This document shows positions 1-9,662 of a stretch of 23,495 nucleotides of DNA, one piece after another. Source of the DNA: Syncephalastrum monosporum B8922. Its lineage: Eukaryota; Mucoromycota; Mucoromycetes; Mucorales; Syncephalastraceae. The notes under the pieces were generated by a model. That model searched no databases. It was given only the letters and a program-made list of their open reading frames with translations, and was not told the origin of the DNA. Made by a program: the position numbers and the translations under genes. Position 1 is the stretch's first letter. Each line of letters opens with the position of its first letter. The stretch is from positions 1-23,495 of the forward strand of contig JNEN01000870.1 of the NCBI GenBank assembly GCA_000697355.1, written 5' to 3'.

Positions 1-2
1 GG

Positions 3-1384
3 ATGTTTCGCAAGCTTTTAGGCACTGCCCTTCTGCCTGTTTTGACTCGAAGTATGACCGACACCCCTCAGAAACTGACCGGCTACGATTTTTTCAAGCA
101 AGCCCTGGGATCGGCCCGGTTCGTCGTCGCGCCTATGGTCGACCAGTCCGAGCAGGCCTGGCGCATCCTCAGCCGTCGCCATGGTGCCGAATTGTGCTAT
201 ACGCCCATGTTCAATGCCAGACTTTTTGGTGACGAAAAGCACGGCAAGAAATACCGTGATGAACTTTTCACAACGGATAAGGACGATCGTCCGCTTCTTG
301 TACAGGTAACGATCATCGTCGGCTTCCATAGTGAGAGGTTTGCTGATCCTTTCCTTTCCGGTTTTGCTACTTTAGTTCTGTGCCAATGATCCTGCCACGC
401 TCTTGCAAGCGGCCAAGCTCGTCGAGAAGGACTGCGATGGTGTCGATCTCAACTTGGGCTGTCCGCAACACATTGCGAAGCGGGGTCACTATGGCTCGTA
501 TCTGCAGGACGAGTGGGAGCTGATTGAAAAGATGGTGTCGCTGCTGCACAAGGAGCTCGCTGTGCCTGTCACGGTCAAGATCCGCGTCTTCCCTACTGTC
601 GAAAAGACGGTCGAGTATGCCAAGATGATCGAAAAGGCGGGCGCGCAGGTGCTGACTGTGCATGGCCGTCTGCGCGAGCAGAAGGGCCACAAGACGGGAT
701 TGGCCGACTGGGACAAGATCAAGGCCGTCAAAGAAGCCCTCCAAATTCCGGTGGTGGCGAACGGCAACATTTTGTATTACGAAGATATCCAGCGATGCAT
801 TGACCACACCGGTGTGGATGCGGTCATGAGCGCAGAGGGGAACCTGTACAACCCGGCCATCTTTTCCAAGCGTGACATGCCGCCCTATACGTGGGAGATG
901 GCGGAAGAGTACCTCACCATCTGCCGCGATACCTGCCCTACCCGTCCCGGTATGATCAAGGGCCATCTCTTCAAACTCTTCCACCCCAGCTTGCCGGTCC
1001 ATACCGATCTTCGCGCTAAGCTCGGTCAGTCCTCCACGTTCGAGCAGTTGTGGGATGTTACAATGGAGCTCAAGAAGCGCCTCAAGGAAGATGAGGAGCG
1101 TCTCGGCGAAGAGGATTTCAAGGGCCAAGTCCAGGAAAATGGTCTGCGCAAGTACGCCCACTGGCGATGCCAGGTAAGACAAGACAGCGCATATATTTAT
1201 GTAGTGTATCTCATTCACCATGGATTGTCGTTAGCCCTACGTGCGACCTGCGCTCCCTGACAACGGCAACCACAATGAGAAGTCAAAGGATGGCAAGCGC
1301 GCGGCTGAAAAGGCAGAGGAAGCGGATAAGGAGCAAGGCCAGGCCAAGAAGCCCAAGACGGAGGAAATCGTGGCCGCTGCATAA
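3..1384 (+). CDS. DUS1: tRNA-dihydrouridine(16/17) synthase, Dus1 type
   Basis: This FMN- and NADPH-dependent enzyme reduces uridine to dihydrouridine in the tRNA D-loop. Three exons (3-305, 376-1173, 1235-1384) join in phase to 416 aa, close to the usual Dus1 length. The N-terminal FMN-barrel segment has [10 protein letters not shown]. Exon 2 opens with FCANDP and carries NLGCPQ with the catalytic Cys at about residue 130, then VKIRVF, LTVHGR and VANGNI, which contact FMN and substrate. The last exon is a Lys/Glu-rich tail of about 50 aa ending [12 protein letters not shown], possibly a nuclear signal. Introns are 70 and 61 bp. The first ATG lies two bases from the window edge, so an upstream exon cannot be excluded. 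A second in-frame ATG at 54 (MTDTPQ) could start a shorter form. The extra 17 residues, [17 protein letters not shown], look like a mitochondrial presequence. The family call is firm; the exact start is not. Confidence 0.93.
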
Positions 1385-1729
1385 GCAGGGCACCTGGAGA
1401 TTATGATACCACCTATTTCTTGTAGATATAATGTAATAGACAACCCACCATCCAAACCAGATAAAGACATCGCATTGCAGTTTTCTATCCAATATTTCAG
1501 AGAAACAAACAAAGAAAAAAAAAGAAAAGGCTGAAAACAATGGATACGATGATAAGCGACCTGACGGCGGTACGAACGTGTGGGAATGAAACAGAAAAAA
1601 AAGTTATCAGGCCGTTTTAGGGGTGCACAGAACAAGGAAGAGCTACACACAGTGCAGCCCAATTCAAAGTCAACTATCTCTTGTTCTCTCTCCTGCTTCA
1701 CTCCTTCAATCCTCGCTCCACTCGATCTC
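1385..1729. other. Intergenic region between DUS1 and the methyltransferase
   Basis: No gene is visible here. It holds the DUS1 3' end, A-rich runs near 1507-1525 and 1591-1600, and a pyrimidine-rich leader (about 1676-1729) directly before the methyltransferase ATG. That leader supports the start chosen at 1730. Confidence 0.6.
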
Positions 1730-3206
1730 ATGCCTTTCTCATCCTTCAAAGGGTCGGCCACGTCAAAGCAACAAACCACCGAGAAGGCAAAAAAGTACGG
1801 CCTTCGTCATGCCTTCTATTATGACTGAAACCTTTTCTTTCTCTTTTTTTTAAAAAAAAGCGGGGGATTCGAGGACGACGAAGGTTATGTCGAGCCCAAG
1901 TTCCCCATTCGACGCTACGAGTACGTCGAAGGCCGTAATTTCAGGCAGTCCACTTCAGCAAAGGGCCCGTTTTTGCCCTGTGATGATGAAGAAATTGAAC
2001 GCCTCCAGGTCAACTTCCTGCTGTTCAAGTAAGCATACCACACTACCTAGTGAAGTTTGCCACTTTGCTGAATATCATGTATGATGTGCCTTAGATCTCT
2101 TTTCGGCAGGTAATTCCCCCCATGGAACACTCACTTTCTAAAGCCGCAACCTTATACGCCCCTTCAGAATCTACTTTTCTCCTGTGGAAGAAGCCCTCAA
2201 GCGTGGTGCTCGTGTTTTAGACGTCGGGTAAGGATAGAAAAAAATGGACAATGTCAGACGGAAATCACACCATCATGCAGTTTTATTCTAATTTATTTCA
2301 TATCTTTTATTTCACCAGCGCTGGGCCTGGTCTATGGATACGAGTATGCGTAGCACACTCTCTGCAGATCAAGGAACACGAAAGAACTTACTGCTTTCCT
2401 TTCTAGGATATGGCTGAGAAATACCCTAATTCACATTTTACTGGCACAGACGCCATGATATACCCCATCAGGTCTGTCTTTTTACTGATTCATTTCGACA
2501 CTCTGGACTCCCAATCGCTCATCTTTGGTGACAGTACGCCTCCCAAAAACTGCCAGCTCCGGATAGCCGACGCTGCAGCAGGCCTCCCATTTCCAGATAA
2601 TACCTTTGATTTCGTCTTGCAGCACGATGGGCTGATGCGCTATACCCAGTCAGAGTGGGACACAGCCATTAAGGAGTTGGTGCGCGTCCTTAAACCTGGC
2701 GGCTGGATTGAGCTAGGTAAATCCAGACGGTCCCACTGCCGCGCACAAGACTGACGCTTCCCCTTCTTCCTTGCCTTAGTCGAATGCAGCTGCGCATTGC
2801 AAGACATTGGACCTAACTTGTCCATTTGGCTCATGCGACGCAAGTGCTCAACCGATAGAAACACAAAACAGAGACTCATAAGGCTTCTCTAGTGACCGTA
2901 TCGCTGCAGACACGCAATATCAATGTAAAGATGGCATCTCAGCTGAATCGATACCTGGAAAAGGCAGGCGGCGTCGAGAACGTTGAATTCTCGCATCGGT
3001 CGGTCCCCATCGGTTGGCTCGGCAAACTCGGTGATCTCATGCTCGAGTGCATGGAGCGCCTTTTTGACTCGATGAAACCGCGACTTTGTGAGGACTGGTC
3101 AATGGGCCTTGGTAAATATGACAAGATTGTCCAAGCCGCGTCCAAAGAATGTCGTGAATTCAAGAGCTGGACCAACATTCATTATGCCTATGGACGTAAA
3201 CTGTAA
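1730..3206 (+). CDS. SAM-dependent methyltransferase, nine exons
   Basis: This is a class I (Rossmann-fold) methyltransferase of unknown substrate. I join exons 1730-1794, 1861-2028, 2095-2109, 2168-2227, 2319-2343, 2407-2471, 2535-2716, 2780-2839 and 2893-3206 into one frame of 317 aa. The order is: an N-terminal FPIRRYEYVEGRNF segment, the acidic DDEEIERLQ helix, SAM motif I (LDVGAGPG, residues 100-107), the GTDA acidic-loop region, GLPFPDNTFDF (149-159), LKPGGWIEL (185-193) and a C-terminal domain with YLEKAGG. I recognise the pattern from a family that is abundant in Mucoromycota and distantly similar to LaeA-type methyltransferases. Two exons are only 15 and 25 nt, and motif I spans an exon junction. 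The intron at 2840-2892 needs a GC donor, the only choice I found that keeps the phase. Family membership is firm; the function is unknown. Confidence 0.88.
2840..2892 (+). other. Putative GC-AG intron (53 bp) in the methyltransferase
   Basis: The previous exon runs WIELVEC...LMR and then meets stops. Every GT donor I found in this stretch leaves two nucleotides over, but the next exon needs one. A donor reading GCAAGT at 2840, the classic consensus of minor GC-AG introns, leaves one nucleotide and restores the frame into TVSLQTRNINVK with acceptor CTCTAG. A sequencing indel is the alternative. Confidence 0.65.
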
Positions 3207-3833
3207 ATATATATTCTCATATAAATATATACGCGAAAAAGAAGCTTTCACTTTTTCGCGTCATCATGCAAAAGAGCTGCTTGTCTCTAATTTATTACCA
3301 ATGTTCATTGTTTTGTGGTATCTGTTGCTGTTTAAGTACTAATGCGCCATATACGTAGTACAGTCATAGGGCGAACCAGGTTTGATACATTCAAACGCGT
3401 CTTTTTACATTTTCCGATGTGCACTTTTTCCACCGCTAGGAGACGCATTCAAATGCTGTATAACGAGACTGGTCCTGTAGCCATGACGAGACTGCATTAT
3501 GGTACAAATACGGATAAAGAGCTAAAGTGGAAAGCATGCGTATCTATAGCCTTTTCACATTTCGAACGCCGTGCACTACAGCATGAGGCGCGAACATAGG
3601 CCTTATTCTCTCGATTAGAATGCGTGAGTGATGCGATTGCTGGGGCCCTGAAGCCGAAGTATGCATCAAAGGCTGTCTTCAAAAGTATGCCTTAAAACAT
3701 GACTGCGCTGGACATGTTCGACTTTTTAGAAGGTAGCATACTAAATCATATCTTGCTCTTGTAACTCTGCTGGAGAGCCATTGTAGGATGAAGGTCACGA
3801 TATGTTTTGCAGGCGACATATCCATTACAGGCT

Positions 3834-3854
3834 GGTCTGTTTCGGAAACAGACC
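3834..3854. repeat. Perfect 10-bp inverted repeat around a single base
   Basis: GGTCTGTTTC and its exact reverse complement GAAACAGACC flank one central G. It could be a dimeric protein-binding site or a hairpin in a transcript. It lies about 40 bp before a TATA-like box and about 180 bp beyond the stop of the minus-strand dehydrogenase. Confidence 0.75.
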
Positions 3855-3894
3855 TTCACATGTGTCCGAATGCAAGAGTACGCAATGGCTGGCG

Positions 3895-3904
3895 TATATA
3901 AAAG
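3895..3904 (+). promoter_or_regulatory. TATA-box-like element without an assigned gene
   Basis: TATATAAAAG fits the TATA consensus well on the + strand. About 65 bp downstream stands a perfect donor-like GTAAGT (3968). Transcription from here would run antisense into the last exon of the flavocytochrome-like gene. No protein can be assigned. Confidence 0.3.
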
Positions 3905-4028
3905 ACCCAGTAATCATACAATAGAGACAGCAATGATTCAATCAGATATGAAAGAGTGCTGCGAGACGTAAGTTCTCTTTATAGCTTTTTAGGGGGGTGG
4001 CAAACTGGATGGATATCTATACTACATC

Positions 4029-5873
4029 TTACAGCTTCGACAGGAGGCCGCGCGGCTGCATGCGCTCGTACGCTCCGCTCGCCAGGTAATCCGTAGGGTT
4101 GGCAACAAAGTGGTCCTTCAGGTTGCGAATATCCACCATGTCCCGGGTAATATCGTTGATCGTGGGAGCGCCCATCAGTCGCATGCACATCTCGAGTTCG
4201 TTCTGCCAAGAAATGTAAGTTTATCATAGCAAAATAGGTCACATTCTTTCGACTTACCTGGTACAGTTCCAAGAGACGCTCGACACCAGCATCACCATAA
4301 CTGGACATGGCAAACTAATCATTGACATGAGTGCCTACTCTGATACTCTGGTCCATACTATGCTTACCAGGAAAGGACGGCCGATACCGACACCCTTGGC
4401 ACCGAGAGCAAGTGCTTTGAAGATATCGCTACCACGGCGGATACCACCATCAACATAGACCTCAAAGTTCTTCTCCAGACCCTCAGCGCGCAGGGCATCC
4501 ATGACCTCGGGCAGGATTTCAATGGCAGAGGGGGCAAAGTCGAGCTGGCGACCGCCGTGGTTGGAAAGGACAACACCCTGGCAGCCGCACTTGGCGGCAA
4601 GGACAGCGTCCTCGGGGGTCTGGATACCCTTGATGATGATGGGCATTTTAGTGATCTGTTTGAACCAGGCAACGTCCTTCCAGTTCAGGGCGGGATCAAT
4701 GAAGCTGCTGATAGCTCGTGCGGCGCCAGCGTCGCGGGTCATGCTCGAGTCATCCATCTCCTCGGGGGCATCGTTGGTGTATTTCTGGCGCATGTCCTTC
4801 TCTCGACGACCTAATGATCCACATAGGAAGTTTTAGATACGAGGGTGGCGGCGACGATACGACAAAGTTAAAGTTCATGCCGATGGTGTCACAAAGCAGA
4901 AGGCTTACCGAGTTGAGGCGCATCGGCAGTAATGAAAAGGCCCTTGATGCCACGCTTTTCTGCGTGCTCGACAAACTTCTTGGTGACAGCACGGTCCGAA
5001 TTGACATAGAGCTGAAGCCATTGGGTCTGGTCGGGGCCCTTGGTATCGACAATCTCGTCAAAAGAGCACGAGGCCAGCGTCGGTATCATCTGGATCACGT
5101 TGCGCTTATTGGCAGCACGCGTCAGAACTTTTTCGCCATCAGGATGGCCGAGCTTGCCAAGGGCCGTGGCCGTGATATAGAGAGGCATGTTGACCTTGGT
5201 GCCGAGCATGGAGGTGCTCATGTCAATCTTGGCGACGTCCACCATCACACGCGGACGAAGCCAAATGCGGTGGAATGCATTGTGGTTCTCGCGCATTGTG
5301 ATTTCGTCATCCGAGCCGGACGAATAGTATGCCCAAGCATCCGGCTTGAGGACCGTCTTGGCGACCGCTACAGAGGAAATAAAGCATGAGCATGGATCCT
5401 GCCCTCACTTTTTGTTCCAACCCCCCCCCCCGGAAACTAGCGCCCACTTACACTCAAAGTCGAAGGAGTTGTACATTTCATCGAGACGGGGCATGTTCTC
5501 GCGTGCCAGGCGGATCTTCTTGTCCTCCTCGGACTCGACCTTCTCGACTGCCCCGAGAGCAGCCGCATCGATCTCGCCCATGCAGACTTCAGGGGACAAG
5601 AAGCGGTCAATGATATCCGGAGGGTGGATCGGCTCAAACGCAGACGTGGCGTCCTGACCGGCATACTTCAAGATGATCTTTTGACCGCCCGGGTGCTCGG
5701 GCAGAAACTGAGTGAGATCGTAGACCTTGCCATGAATGATAACCCAGATATCATCTGCAAAATTTATAATACGTTGTAATTGTGCGTCAATTCAGGTACC
5801 ATATGCGCCAGATCCCGTCACCCTAACCTTTTGTGTTGTGCTTGGCAACTTCTTGAGGCGAGACGACCTTCAT
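4029..5873 (-). CDS. Flavocytochrome b2-like FMN alpha-hydroxyacid dehydrogenase with C-terminal SKL
   Basis: Six exons on the minus strand (5873-5828, 5754-5452, 5367-4909, 4810-4368, 4314-4258, 4202-4029) join in phase to 493 aa. Residues 1-80 are a cytochrome b5 domain: PEHPGG gives heme ligand His36, and His59 follows 23 residues later, the spacing known from yeast Cyb2. An FMN-dependent dehydrogenase barrel follows: [44 protein letters not shown], then SNHGGRQLD with catalytic His354 and Arg357, and [19 protein letters not shown]. The family oxidises L-2-hydroxyacids such as lactate and passes electrons through the heme. The cleavable mitochondrial presequence of yeast Cyb2 is absent: the protein starts directly with the b5 domain. 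It ends SKL, the canonical peroxisomal PTS1. I therefore infer a peroxisomal or cytosolic enzyme whose substrate and electron acceptor are uncertain. Introns are 53-98 bp. Confidence 0.93.
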
Positions 5874-7881
5874 GATGGAGGAATAATTGGATGCAGAAGA
5901 GTAGTAGAGTTGGGAGTGAGGAGAAAGAAAAGGGAAGAAGCTAAACAGCGCAGTTTATTTTATGGCGCGCAACAAATGTTTCGAGCGTCGGGGGGGTGCG
6001 GGCTTCTTGTTTAGGATGCCCATTCGGGAAAAAAGAAAGCAGAAACCAATGAGCGGCGTTTTCCCCGCAGTCTTACACACGCGCACACACACACACACAC
6101 ACACAATCTATCTCTCTCAACCACACACATTCAACATCGAAACGCTTGTCCTTTTGAGGTAGATTTAAAATAAGTTCCTTTTTTCCCGAAGCAACCTTAT
6201 GCCTTTTCTCTGGTTTCCTTCCTTGATAGGCGCATAAGGCACACGCGTACGCACACCATCCGTCCGCTCCCGTCCGCCACAACCCACGCTCTTTAGGCTT
6301 CTGTGTTCCCTCAATCCTGGGGTAGTCCAAAAGAGGCACGGCTTTTTGACCTCCATCACTTCACCAATGATGCTCTTCTATACCAAAAGAGGCTTATCAA
6401 TCTTCACGGAAGGAAGGAATACTGCCATTCAGCAATACGTTACCATAGGTCTGGTTATCGCAGGCACCAAAAAGACAGATCTTTTTTTTTACATCAAAAA
6501 ATAGACAGCATCTCAAGTAGCATAGGTATTCCTCACATTGGGGTAAACAGGTATCTCACATCTGCCAGGCATGTTGTTTGCGTCCCATGATCATTGGTTA
6601 TATACCCTCTATCAGCTGATCGTGTCGTTTCTCGTCAATTATGTGATTGTATATTTTCTGCTACGCTTTTATGTAAGAGACTATACTACACATGCAGGAT
6701 TGATCTTCGTTATGATCTTCAATAGTTCTGAGCCTACATGTTGAGTTCTTGTGATATTATTACTTGCGTGATAACTATTACTTTGATATTGATACCAATT
6801 CTTTAGTATTGCTTTGAAATTGTGTGAATGTCGAATATCGCGCCGCCCGACAGCTCGGAGATCCGTTTCATAGATCTTATAAAGATGAAAACGTCTACTT
6901 GGACTTTCAGGACTTGGAGTTTAGGGAGCCAACCCCCCCCCTCCCCATCAAACGAAATTTTATTCTGTAGGTTTCGAGATTATTTCTCATAAGGGTAGAT
7001 CATTCGTGGTCTCTCATAGTAGACTATTGTGTATCCACGAAACATTTCCCACATTAAATCGCGGTTGTCGGCTGAATATACATCCACTCTGTTACCTCAG
7101 CTGTTATGGTTTCTTCTTGATACGGAGCAATTCCGTGTCTGTCCTTATCCGGTTATCAGAACATGACTGATCAATGACCGAACAATATTTGACATTCTAT
7201 CCGCATGTATTTCTCTCTACACCAGTTCGTTGTTGCACTCAGAAACTAACAGATCTACAATGTTTTTTTTGCTCCAGCCATCACACCGTCGGCGCAAAAC
7301 AAGTGCAAGCACTATAGATACATACTTTAATAGATCAAGTGGAAATCAAATCATCATAGCGTCGCATGAAATGATAGGGAGCAGCCCTGTTATATATAAG
7401 AGAATGGCAGACAGACAGAATGGCTATGGATTCACTTTGGTAGCCTATTTTGACCGTCAAATAGGCCGCCCAGAAGGAATCTAGCGTTGATACGTTTGAA
7501 GAAGGAAAGATAAAGGGAGAGGGTGAGTGAGTGGATGAGTAAGCAAAGTGAGGGAGCTGGTAAGATTGTGAGAGAGAGAGAGAAAGAGAAAGAAGAAAAA
7601 GTAACACGTGAAGAATGGGTAGGGATCATCTATATTTACGACACAGATGACTCAAAACGATAAAAGAAGTGTGAACGGGAAAAGAATTACGTCGAGATAG
7701 ATAGATACTGGGGAGAAAAAGGGGCAACGGGAGGAAGAAAAGGTGCGTGGGTAGGTGGGCAGGGCGGTGGCATCTTCAAAGAACACAAGGGAGTCCCGGG
7801 TATGCAGTAGGAGAAAGTGAAAATAGAGAAAACGAAGGGCAAACAAACGAAAGACGCACAAAGGAATGGTCGTAGTCCAGG
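5874..7881. other. Two-kilobase intergenic region
   Basis: No coding gene is supported. The left part must hold the promoter of the flavocytochrome-like gene; an AT-rich ATAAAATAAA on the minus strand near 5952-5962 is a weak TATA candidate. Other contents are a CA microsatellite (6075-6105), a C9 run at 6933-6941, an AT-rich middle (about 6600-7330), and a purine-rich tract on the + strand (about 7490-7860) that leads into the 3' end of the phosphatase gene. The small open frames here give no recognisable protein. Confidence 0.55.
6075..6105. repeat. CA dinucleotide microsatellite
   Basis: There is a short ACACAC run, a GCG interruption, and then about 11 uninterrupted CA units. It lies roughly 200 bp upstream of the flavocytochrome-like start codon. 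Confidence 0.95.
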
Positions 7882-9324
7882 TTATCTCGGGCTCAGGCCT
7901 GGATCAATGCTGCTATCCAGCACGAGTGTCACGTCATCCACAGTGGTCAGATCCTCAAGGAAGGCAACCAGATCAGTTAGTTCTGTATCATGCGGGTCGT
8001 TGAACCATGTAGAAACGGGTACCGCGTTCGCTGTGTGGAAAATGTAGCTCGCGGGCGAGTTATCCAGGATCAGCGTTGCCTGAATTTCACGACCCAGCTG
8101 TGACAAATCCTATTCGGGGCAGGGTGAGTTTAGCTTTGCATTGGAAAGTGTCATTGTGCTGTTTACCTTGACGTATGTGCCCTTGTGGTTGAAGCATGAT
8201 TCTCTAAAAAGTCTATGCTTCACGACTTTATGGATATCGAGCTTATCTAAAACAGGATCGGCATATTTGGACAGACTGGCGGTAAAGACGACAATTTCGT
8301 ATATCTCGCCCATCCTTCGCATGAACTCATCGACACCGGGCCGCTTGAGAACATAGACGTTGTGGTATTGGTTATCAATTTCGACCGGGACAACGAAATC
8401 CGGGTTCGGAATGATCTTAAACGAGCTGTGCACGAGGGTTTCGTCAAGGTCAAGAACAAGGCATTTGCGACCAGAGTGATCTGCCGAGATGGGCGGCAGC
8501 AGCCACATCACCTGACCCTATGCACGCACACACGGCAGGGTGAGTGGAGTGACAACACGCGCACAAAGTATGAGTTACCTCGGGCGACTGCGGAGGACCA
8601 GTACGCGGCGTAGCCGAGACGACGTTGGAGGAATCGGAGGCGGGAGAGTCCTGATCTTGATGCTGCTGTTGTTGCTGCTGCTGCTGATCTGCCCCAAAGT
8701 GAGCGAGGTCGGAGGGACTGGTGAATATCTTGGGTAGCGCAGCGGAAGCAGGCGGATGGTGGGACTTCTTGACCTCTTTGGAGTCTGTACCTGCCGTCGC
8801 TGTGCTGGCCCGGCTGTGTCTGTTCCCCTTCTTCCGCTGCCGTAAGAAGACAGCGGACTTGTCGCTGTTGTCAAGCAGCGAGCCTGCGCCAAAGGTGCAA
8901 CAGAGGAGCAGTGACAGGAAACCGCCTTTGGAGCCAAAAGGCCCCTTGAGTGACCCCGTCCTGGAGGCAGGGCGACTGTCATTGGCGGCCGTGCCAGGGA
9001 GTGGTGACTTTACATAATGAGGATCGATATGCTTCTCAGACTTGGCTAGAAGAAAGAAGAAAAAAAAATCAGCAAATAAGAATCATAATTGGACGAGGCG
9101 GGAACAGTGAAGAGGTCAGTCGTCATCTGGAAAGATGACCTGCGCGCACTGAGCACAGATCTCGGGCCATCAGGACGAGTCAAATTACCTTTGCTCTTGG
9201 AGGCGGTCGTCTTTACAGGTTCCTGCGGGGCAACTTGGGTGAGATTCACTGTAGCTGGATTCGAGCTCGATGTCTTGGACGGCGAATCGTCCGATGCGGT
9301 CTGTACCGTCTGACTTTGTGCCAT
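7882..9324 (-). CDS. PSR1: FCP1-homology (SCP/Psr1-type) plasma-membrane phosphatase
   Basis: Four exons (9324-9189, 9045-8579, 8517-8167, 8109-7882) give 393 aa. This is a HAD-superfamily protein phosphatase of the CTD-small-phosphatase/NIF group. The catalytic domain fills the C-terminal half. [12 protein letters not shown] supplies the nucleophile Asp224 and acid Asp226, [13 protein letters not shown] is motif II, and [10 protein letters not shown] is motif III, followed by [13 protein letters not shown]. The N-terminal half is low complexity, rich in Ser, Thr and Pro. It holds [10 protein letters not shown] (86-95), like the palmitoylated membrane-anchor motif of yeast Psr1/Psr2, though internal rather than N-terminal, and a run of eight Gln. 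Yeast Psr proteins act in the sodium-stress response with Whi2; a similar role here is inference. The last acceptor before the catalytic domain is doubled (8518 or 8512), which adds or removes Gly-Gln. An in-frame ATG at 9369 would add 15 residues. Confidence 0.9.
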
Positions 9325-9624
9325 AACAATGGACTTTGTACTGGTGGGTGCTGGTGGGTAGGTTCGCACGTGGTGGAGGACTGAAGAAAAAAAGATGGCT
9401 TTCTTCCTTTTTTCCTTTTTCTGTGGTCGCGAGTTGCACAGTCAAGTGTTGTACTGTTTGTTATGAGAGTGTGAGAGTAAGCTGCGTGAGCGAATAGGTC
9501 AGTCAGTGAGCGAGTGAACGAGTCTTTGCACGGTACTGAGAGTATGTGAAAGAATAGTAATATATGAAAACGAATAAGGGCGTCGACAAATGGGGTCTCA
9601 AAAGAAAAGTAAGTGAAAAGAGAG

Positions 9625-9662
<38 letters not shown>

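Larger units (their letters stand above)
3207..4028. other. Convergent intergenic region, no confident gene
   Basis: This separates the ends of the methyltransferase and the flavocytochrome-like gene. It starts with AT-rich 3'-end sequence (TATAAATATATA near 3220-3231) likely used for polyadenylation. The small open frames at 3342-3599 (+) and 3497-3682 (-) show no recognisable domain. A 21-nt palindrome (3834-3854) and a TATATAAAAG box (about 3895-3904) on the + strand are the only structured elements I see. Confidence 0.5.

Noticed and set aside
367..1221. Long minus-strand open frame (284 aa) opposite DUS1 exon 2
   Set aside because: It mirrors a conserved coding exon, has no recognisable domain, and the + strand product is unmistakable Dus1.
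3342..3599. 85-residue + strand frame between convergent genes
   Set aside because: No recognisable motif, and it overlaps an equally featureless frame on the other strand.
6075..6105. CA repeat as a CRISPR-like or telomeric array
   Set aside because: It is a simple dinucleotide microsatellite with no spacers and no telomere-type unit.
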